A stretch of DNA of 19,704 nt, taken from Thermoanaerobacterales bacterium UBA4880. Its GTDB lineage: Bacteria > Bacillota > Thermoanaerobacteria > Thermoanaerobacterales > UBA4877. A program made the position numbers and the translations under genes. Positions within the stretch are counted from its first letter, which is position 1. Each line of letters starts with the position of its first letter. The stretch is from positions 128,490 through 148,193 of the forward strand of contig DHDI01000014.1 in assembly GCA_002399285.1 (NCBI GenBank), in the 5' to 3' direction. This document shows positions 15,646 through 19,704 of this stretch, in pieces. A model generated the notes under the pieces. The model made no database searches, had not been told where the DNA came from, and was given only the letters and a program-made list of their open reading frames with translations.

Positions 15646-15708
15646 ATACTGCAAGGTATAAGACGTATAAAAACATTTATATAAGAGTCTGAATGGAGAA
15701 TATATAAC

Positions 15709-17247
15709 ATGAATTATATATGTTTGTTTTCAGATTTACATTCCAATATTCATCACGATCAAATAGAATATCTTGATGAATGGTATCAACAGGCCAGAGA
15801 AATGTTGGATTTTTGGGCAATTGCTTATTATCCGTATTACATACGTAATATAAATGGAATGCCTGTGGAAGATATCCTATCCATAGATAAGATCCAAGAA
15901 GATTGGAATATAATTAATAAGTTTGTTATAGAAAAGAATAAATGCCATCCTGAGTTCCCGGTATTTTTAGGTTATGAGTGGCAAGGTGCAGGATTAGACG
16001 GAGATCATAATGTATTTTTTAAAGATATTGGCCCAATAGTAAATCCAATGAGATATATTGAATTGTACAAAGAATTGTCAGGATATTCAGTCATAACTAT
16101 ACCTCATCATTTAGCATATAGCCTGTCACATCGTGGCAAAAATTGGGCAACACAAATTGATGAATTTTCACCATTGGCCGAAATATATTCTTCCCATGGA
16201 AGCTCTGAAAGCGCTGATACCGATTTACCAATGGCGCGTCATATCCATATGGGGCCAAGGAGTGGAGGTACGTCGGTCTTTGATGGTCTGATATGCGGTA
16301 ATAAAGTCGGAATTATAGCATCAGGTGACAATCACATTGTTCCTGCACAATACGGACACGGATTTGCCGGTATATTATCTAGGGATACAAGTAAAGAAGA
16401 AATATGGTATGCATTGAATAGACGCCGTGTATATGGAATGACAAGTGGAAGAGTTAAATTACTTTATGAAATTAATGGAAACATTATGGGCAGTGAATTT
16501 AAGACTACCGATAAAATTCTGACCCACCATATAAAAGTAGAAACGCAAGATTCAATTGACCGTATAGTAATATATAAAAACGGAAAACCACATTTTACAT
16601 ATAATTATGCTGAGAAATGGGTTGAAAAACCATTTGATGCAATAGTGAAGTTTAAATTTAAATTGGAATTTGGTTGGGGACCTGATTTAAACACTTACCC
16701 TGACACACAAGAAAGAATCTGGAATGGGTCCCTTAGAACAAACGGATTCATAAAGTCCATTGAAAAATGCTGGTCTTCATTCGGTCAAAGTTTAAATCTG
16801 ATAGACAGTTCATATTGCACCTTTAAACTAACTACTAAACCAGCTTCTCAAACAGGCAAATGGATGGGGCAATCTTCATTAAGCACCGAGGGATTCGTGT
16901 TTGAAATAGAAGCACCCATAAATTCAGATATTGTTATTGAGGTTGATGGTCAGCAATATATAAAAACGGTAAATGAATTATTAGAAAGCGCAGATGTCAT
17001 AGTGTTATTAGATGAATCAAAGAAATTAGCTAAAGAGGTATACGGACTAAATGAATTTTATCGCAGTGATCCTTTTTATCACAATGCATATAAGGTAAGA
17101 ATTTCAAAAGCAAAAACCCAAATGTCTTATATATTTGATAAAAAGTTCAAATTAAGGTTTAACGAAAGCTCTTTCTATTTAATAAAAGTTTATCAAAGTG
17201 ATGGTTCTGTTGCATGGTCATCCCCCATATGGGTGAATAGATACTAG
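15709..17247 (+). CDS. PHP-superfamily metal-dependent protein, DUF3604-like
   Basis: 512 aa. The N-terminal ~260 residues have the layout of the PHP/DUF3604 fold: FSDLHSN (7-13; Asp9, His11), FLGYEWQG with Glu90 (86-93), GDHNVFF (98-104), IPHH (131-134), SSHGSSE (161-167) and ASGDNH (204-209; Asp207, His209). After these comes LSRDTSKEEIWYALNRRRVYG. These acidic and His residues are likely metal ligands for a phosphoesterase or other hydrolase reaction. The C-terminal half (~265-512) looks beta-rich and matches nothing I can name. No signal peptide. The ribosome site GGAGA lies ~9 bases before the ATG. It sits between a NanE-like gene and a sugar PTS in a sulfatase locus, so it probably acts on the imported sugar. 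The actual reaction is unknown. Confidence 0.7.
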   Translation: MNYICLFSDLHSNIHHDQIEYLDEWYQQAREMLDFWAIAYYPYYIRNINGMPVEDILSIDKIQEDWNIINKFVIEKNKCHPEFPVFLGYEWQGAGLDGDHNVFFKDIGPIVNPMRYIELYKELSGYSVITIPHHLAYSLSHRGKNWATQIDEFSPLAEIYSSHGSSESADTDLPMARHIHMGPRSGGTSVFDGLICGNKVGIIASGDNHIVPAQYGHGFAGILSRDTSKEEIWYALNRRRVYGMTSGRVKLLYEINGNIMGSEFKTTDKILTHHIKVETQDSIDRIVIYKNGKPHFTYNYAEKWVEKPFDAIVKFKFKLEFGWGPDLNTYPDTQERIWNGSLRTNGFIKSIEKCWSSFGQSLNLIDSSYCTFKLTTKPASQTGKWMGQSSLSTEGFVFEIEAPINSDIVIEVDGQQYIKTVNELLESADVIVLLDESKKLAKEVYGLNEFYRSDPFYHNAYKVRISKAKTQMSYIFDKKFKLRFNESSFYLIKVYQSDGSVAWSSPIWVNRY

Positions 17248-17402
17248 AATATCCACCATATTTATGTTATTCAAATATTAAGGAGGTGATTTAAGAATTT
17301 CTTAATAAATTTTTAATATGAGGGGTGATTATAAAATATTCATTAATGATGAAATAGAAAATAGCCAACTATTTATGTTAATTATCGTTAAGGAGGGTTA
17401 TT
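17248..17402 (+). other. Intergenic region with orphan Shine-Dalgarno sequences
   Basis: 155 bases between the PHP and PTS genes. AAGGAGGTGAT at 17280-17290 is a full-length match to the anti-SD but has no start codon or ORF behind it. A second copy, GAGGGGTGATT, lies at 17320-17330, followed only by ATG ATG AAA TAG. The 15-base palindrome TTAAGAATTTCTTAA is at 17291-17305. The AAGGAGGG at 17390-17397 serves the PTS gene. Confidence 0.6.
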
Positions 17403-18986
17403 ATGGATGGCAAAAGCAATAAATTAGGTAATCATGCATTTGAATTAGTTCAAAAACTAGGCAAAGCTATTATGTTGCCAATAGCAATATTACCTGTAGC
17501 TGGACTGTTCTTGGGTATTGCTTCAGCATTAACAAATGCTGCTGTTATAGAAGCCTACCCTATACTTGCTTCACCAGCACTACAGGCGTTTCTTAAAATT
17601 TTATTTGCAATAGGAAATAGTATTTTTAATGCCTTACCACTTATATTCGCCGTAGGTATAGCCGTAGGATTAGCGAAAACAGATAAGGGTACTGCTGGTC
17701 TTGCCGCAGTTGTTGGATACTTCGTATTAATTACTACAATTAATGCATTACTTTCAATCACAAATCAATTACCTGGAGCAGATATAGACCCAAGATCTGT
17801 CGGTCAAGGATCACAATTTGGAATAATGACTCTTCAAATGGGCGTATTCGGAGGTGTACTTGCTGGTATATATACAGCTTGGGTGCATAACAAATTCTGT
17901 CACTTAAAACTACCGGAATTTTTGGCCTTTTTTGGTGGGAGTCGTAGTGTACCAATAATTACAGCTGCGGTAGGTGGAATTTTTGGCGTTATTATGTTCT
18001 TTATATGGCCTACTATAGGGTATGCAATTGAAGCTTTTGGGAGCTTTGTTTCGCATATGGGGGTTTTTGGAGGTTTCCTATACGGACTTGTATTGAGAAC
18101 GTTATATATTTTTGGATTACATCATGTATTCTATCTGCCATTTTGGACAACTGCTGCCGGAGGTACAGCGACTGTAGCTGGCCAAATAGTTCAAGGGTGG
18201 CAGAACATATTTTTGGCTCAATTAGCTGATCCTAATACAACTCACTTCTTCAAAAATATTGCATTATATAATAGTGGTCGTTATATTCATATGCTATTCA
18301 CGCTACCGGCTATATGTCTGGCAATGTACCACTCAATCTCCGATAAGAAAAAACGTAAAAAGAATTCTGGTTTTATATTATCAATGGCATTAACATGTTT
18401 TATTACGGGAGTAACGGAGCCATTATCATTTACTTTGTTATTTGCCAATCCGTTATTATTTGTAGTGGAAGCATTATTATTTGCATTAGCATTTTTAGCT
18501 ACTTCTATTGTTGGTACTACTATTGGCTCTACATTTTCTGCAGGCCTCATAGAATTCCTACTATTTGGGGTAATGCAAGGCAATAGCAAGACAGGATACA
18601 TATGGATAATAGTTTTAGGTATACCATTTGCAATAGCGACATACTTTATATATAAATTCTTAATTGTAAAGTTAAATGCTAAGACACCCGGTAGAGAAAA
18701 TGACGATGAAGATGAGGAAATGAATATCAAATCTTCATATCAGAATGGTCAGGCTAAAGATATTATTACTGCCTTAGGCGGAAAAAATAATATAGATGAT
18801 CTTGATAATTGCGCGACAAGGCTGAGGGTAACTGTAAAGGAAATATCAAAAGTTAATATAGATGCCTTTAAAAAAACGGGAGCCTATGACACAATGGTAA
18901 GGGGAAATAACATTCAAATTATATATGGTCCTACAGTAAATTTAATTCGAACAGAGATAGATGAATATATAACTTCCATAAGTTAG
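17403..18986 (+). CDS. PTS transporter IICB, glucose/GlcNAc family, no IIA domain
   Basis: 527 aa. The IIC membrane domain (~1-430) opens with LGKAIMLPIAILPVAGLFLGI and carries the substrate-site motif ITGVTEPL (334-341, Glu339). It shows the typical KLPEFLAFFGGSR and SGRYIHMLF...LAMYH features of the glucose/GlcNAc/MalX group. An acidic linker (NDDEDEE) leads to the IIB domain (~450-527), with phospho-Cys470 in NCATRLRV. No IIA domain is fused, so phosphate must come from an EIIA encoded elsewhere. It imports and phosphorylates a hexose-type sugar, usually at O6. The ribosome site AAGGAGGG is 5 bases before the ATG. It is the last gene of the rightward operon, with no classical T-run terminator after it. 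Confidence 0.92.
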   Translation: MDGKSNKLGNHAFELVQKLGKAIMLPIAILPVAGLFLGIASALTNAAVIEAYPILASPALQAFLKILFAIGNSIFNALPLIFAVGIAVGLAKTDKGTAGLAAVVGYFVLITTINALLSITNQLPGADIDPRSVGQGSQFGIMTLQMGVFGGVLAGIYTAWVHNKFCHLKLPEFLAFFGGSRSVPIITAAVGGIFGVIMFFIWPTIGYAIEAFGSFVSHMGVFGGFLYGLVLRTLYIFGLHHVFYLPFWTTAAGGTATVAGQIVQGWQNIFLAQLADPNTTHFFKNIALYNSGRYIHMLFTLPAICLAMYHSISDKKKRKKNSGFILSMALTCFITGVTEPLSFTLLFANPLLFVVEALLFALAFLATSIVGTTIGSTFSAGLIEFLLFGVMQGNSKTGYIWIIVLGIPFAIATYFIYKFLIVKLNAKTPGRENDDEDEEMNIKSSYQNGQAKDIITALGGKNNIDDLDNCATRLRVTVKEISKVNIDAFKKTGAYDTMVRGNNIQIIYGPTVNLIRTEIDEYITSIS

Positions 18987-18987
18987 T

Positions 18988-19055
18988 CAGGTCCTTTAAA
19001 GTTGAAAACAACCATGACAACCTATGTGAATTTCATGAATAAGCAAAAGGACCTG
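18988..19055 (+). repeat. 10-bp inverted repeat after the PTS gene
   Basis: CAGGTCCTTT (18988-18997), directly after the PTS stop, is the exact reverse complement of AAAGGACCTG (19046-19055) inside the epimerase remnant. The loop is 48 bases and no T-run follows, so it is not a classical terminator, but it could fold into a 3'-end hairpin. Confidence 0.6.
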
Positions 19056-19118
19056 CACATTATAAAACCCGGAACTTGTCACAATTCAAGGATATCAATA
19101 TGTGCCAAGAAGGCATGA
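19014..19118 (+). pseudogene. 3' fragment of an aldose-1-epimerase-like gene
   Basis: The last 34 codons of a second epimerase copy read MTTYVNFMNKQKDLHIIKPG, then TCHNSRISIC and AKKA-stop. They align with the end of the intact gene at 9668-10531 (NTQKDLHVIEPG, TCHNSRISIC, ANKI). A one-base gap near 19017 breaks the frame further upstream, and nothing recognisable precedes it, so it is non-functional. No ribosome site is seen. It is followed by the left arm of the same terminator. Confidence 0.88.
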
Positions 19119-19153
19119 TGAGATCAATAAAATAAATTAAAAATGCCGAGGCC
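19034..19153 (+). repeat. Right direct repeat of the epimerase 3' end
   Basis: Matches 10447-10553 (about 90% over the 91 gene-end bases by hand count, then AAAATGCCGAGGCC at 19140-19153 after a short AT-rich insertion). The right arm of the terminator is missing; sequence of an IS3-type end begins within about 5-10 bases. Confidence 0.88.
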
Positions 19154-19157
19154 AAAA

Positions 19158-19704
19158 TGAAATGATCCCAAAAAGTTAGACAAATAAATTAGTTAAGCAG
19201 TAGAAAGGGCTTGTTATCTGTGAATTACAGGCGGTAAGCCCTTTAGCTTAGCCTTCCCACATCGGTTGTTGTGATAGTCGAGATAGTCAACGAGTTCCTT
19301 TTTAAAATGCTCCATAGATTCAAAATCCTGCAAGTAAAGCAGTTCGCTCTTGAGCAGTCCAAAAAAGTTTTCGATCACAGCATTGTCTAAACAGTTTCCA
19401 TTGCGGCTCGTGCTCTGCCGAATTCCTTTTTCCTTTCAGCATTCTCTTGTATTGTTTGTGTTGTACTGCCAGCCTTGGTCAGATTGGAGATCAGGTTCAT
19501 CCCATTAGGTATTTTCACAAAAGTTTTGTCAAGCATTTCCGCCACCATTGAAAGTATCGGCTTGTCTGAGATCAAATAACTCACTATGCCCTGCTGCAAA
19601 GATCAAGGATAGGCGACAGATAGAGCTTTTGCCCGAACAAATTGAATTCCATGACGTCTGTTACCCATTTCTGGTTTGGCTTCGCTCGTCTTCCAAAACC
19701 AAGG
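19158..19704 (-). mobile_element. Decayed IS3-family (IS150-like) element, one end and 3' part
   Basis: An IS terminus reading TGAAATGATCCC then AAAAAGTTAGACA begins at about 19158-19163. The transposase is read toward this end from the window's right edge. Only about 545 bases are visible, so the other end and orfA are outside the window. The insertion cuts the epimerase-type terminator after its left arm. Confidence 0.8.
19214..19704 (-). pseudogene. IS3-family orfB transposase remnant, frameshifted
   Basis: C-terminal part of an IS150-type DDE transposase, partial at the window edge. All three catalytic blocks are visible but in different frames: [13 protein letters not shown] (first Asp), SDQGWQY (second Asp) and [14 protein letters not shown] (Glu). 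Then come [12 protein letters not shown] and [10 protein letters not shown], with stop TAA at 19216-19214. The frame changes at least four times: after LSPILDL, before SDQGWQY, and twice around the MLK..GIRQ segment. It cannot make active transposase. The 70-codon open stretch at 19387-19599 is one fragment of it, not a gene. Confidence 0.9.

Noticed and set aside
19387..19599. 70-codon minus-strand ORF as a small gene
   Set aside because: It is an out-of-frame fragment of the decayed IS3-family transposase, with homologous blocks on either side in other frames.
1..19704. CRISPR array or phage genes
   Set aside because: No regularly spaced repeats and no integrase, capsid or terminase-like sequences were seen.

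Overview
The window looks like the chromosome of an anaerobic, low- to mid-GC Gram-positive (Clostridia-type Firmicute). The signs are strong AGGAGG ribosome sites, sigma-A promoters of TTGACA/TATAAT type, a PTS, an anaerobic sulfatase-maturating enzyme, a CcpA-like cre site and an IS150-type insertion sequence. I cannot name the species. Two blocks of very different base composition are joined at about 10.6 kb.

Block 1 (1-10576, clearly the more GC-rich) is ordinary core genome. A tRNA-Ser(UGA) runs off the left edge behind a near-perfect promoter. Next come a two-gene minus-strand operon (730-aa membrane protein with an alkaline-phosphatase-like ectodomain, then a GT4 glycosyltransferase) and a plus-strand Ste24-like M48 protease. 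A minus-strand operon cobT - LD-carboxypeptidase - DJ-1/PfpI - mscS follows, with gaps of 3, 17 and 8 bases. Then an M20 amidohydrolase is read on the minus strand, and a mutarotase-like epimerase on the plus strand ends in a strong hairpin terminator. Between the M20 gene and cobT lies a probable structured RNA that I cannot assign to a family, followed by an intrinsic terminator.

Block 2 (about 10577-19160, AT-rich) is a catabolic island built as two divergent operons around a 584-bp control region. Leftward: a GntR/UTRA regulator, a Cys-type sulfatase without signal peptide, and its maturase anSME. Rightward: a NanE-like ManNAc-6-P epimerase (TTG start), a PHP-superfamily protein resembling DUF3604, and a glucose/GlcNAc-type PTS IICB lacking IIA. 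Taken together this suggests uptake and intracellular desulfation of a sulfated (amino)sugar, entering metabolism as an amino-sugar phosphate. The substrate and the order of steps are inference.

The island is flanked by a direct repeat. The last ~90 bp of the epimerase gene plus the left arm of its terminator recur at 19014-19153 as a pseudogene fragment, about 90% identical over 91 aligned bases by hand count. That copy is cut off by the end of a decayed IS3-family (IS150-like) element which fills the right edge. The pattern fits acquisition of the island at the 3' end of the epimerase gene.
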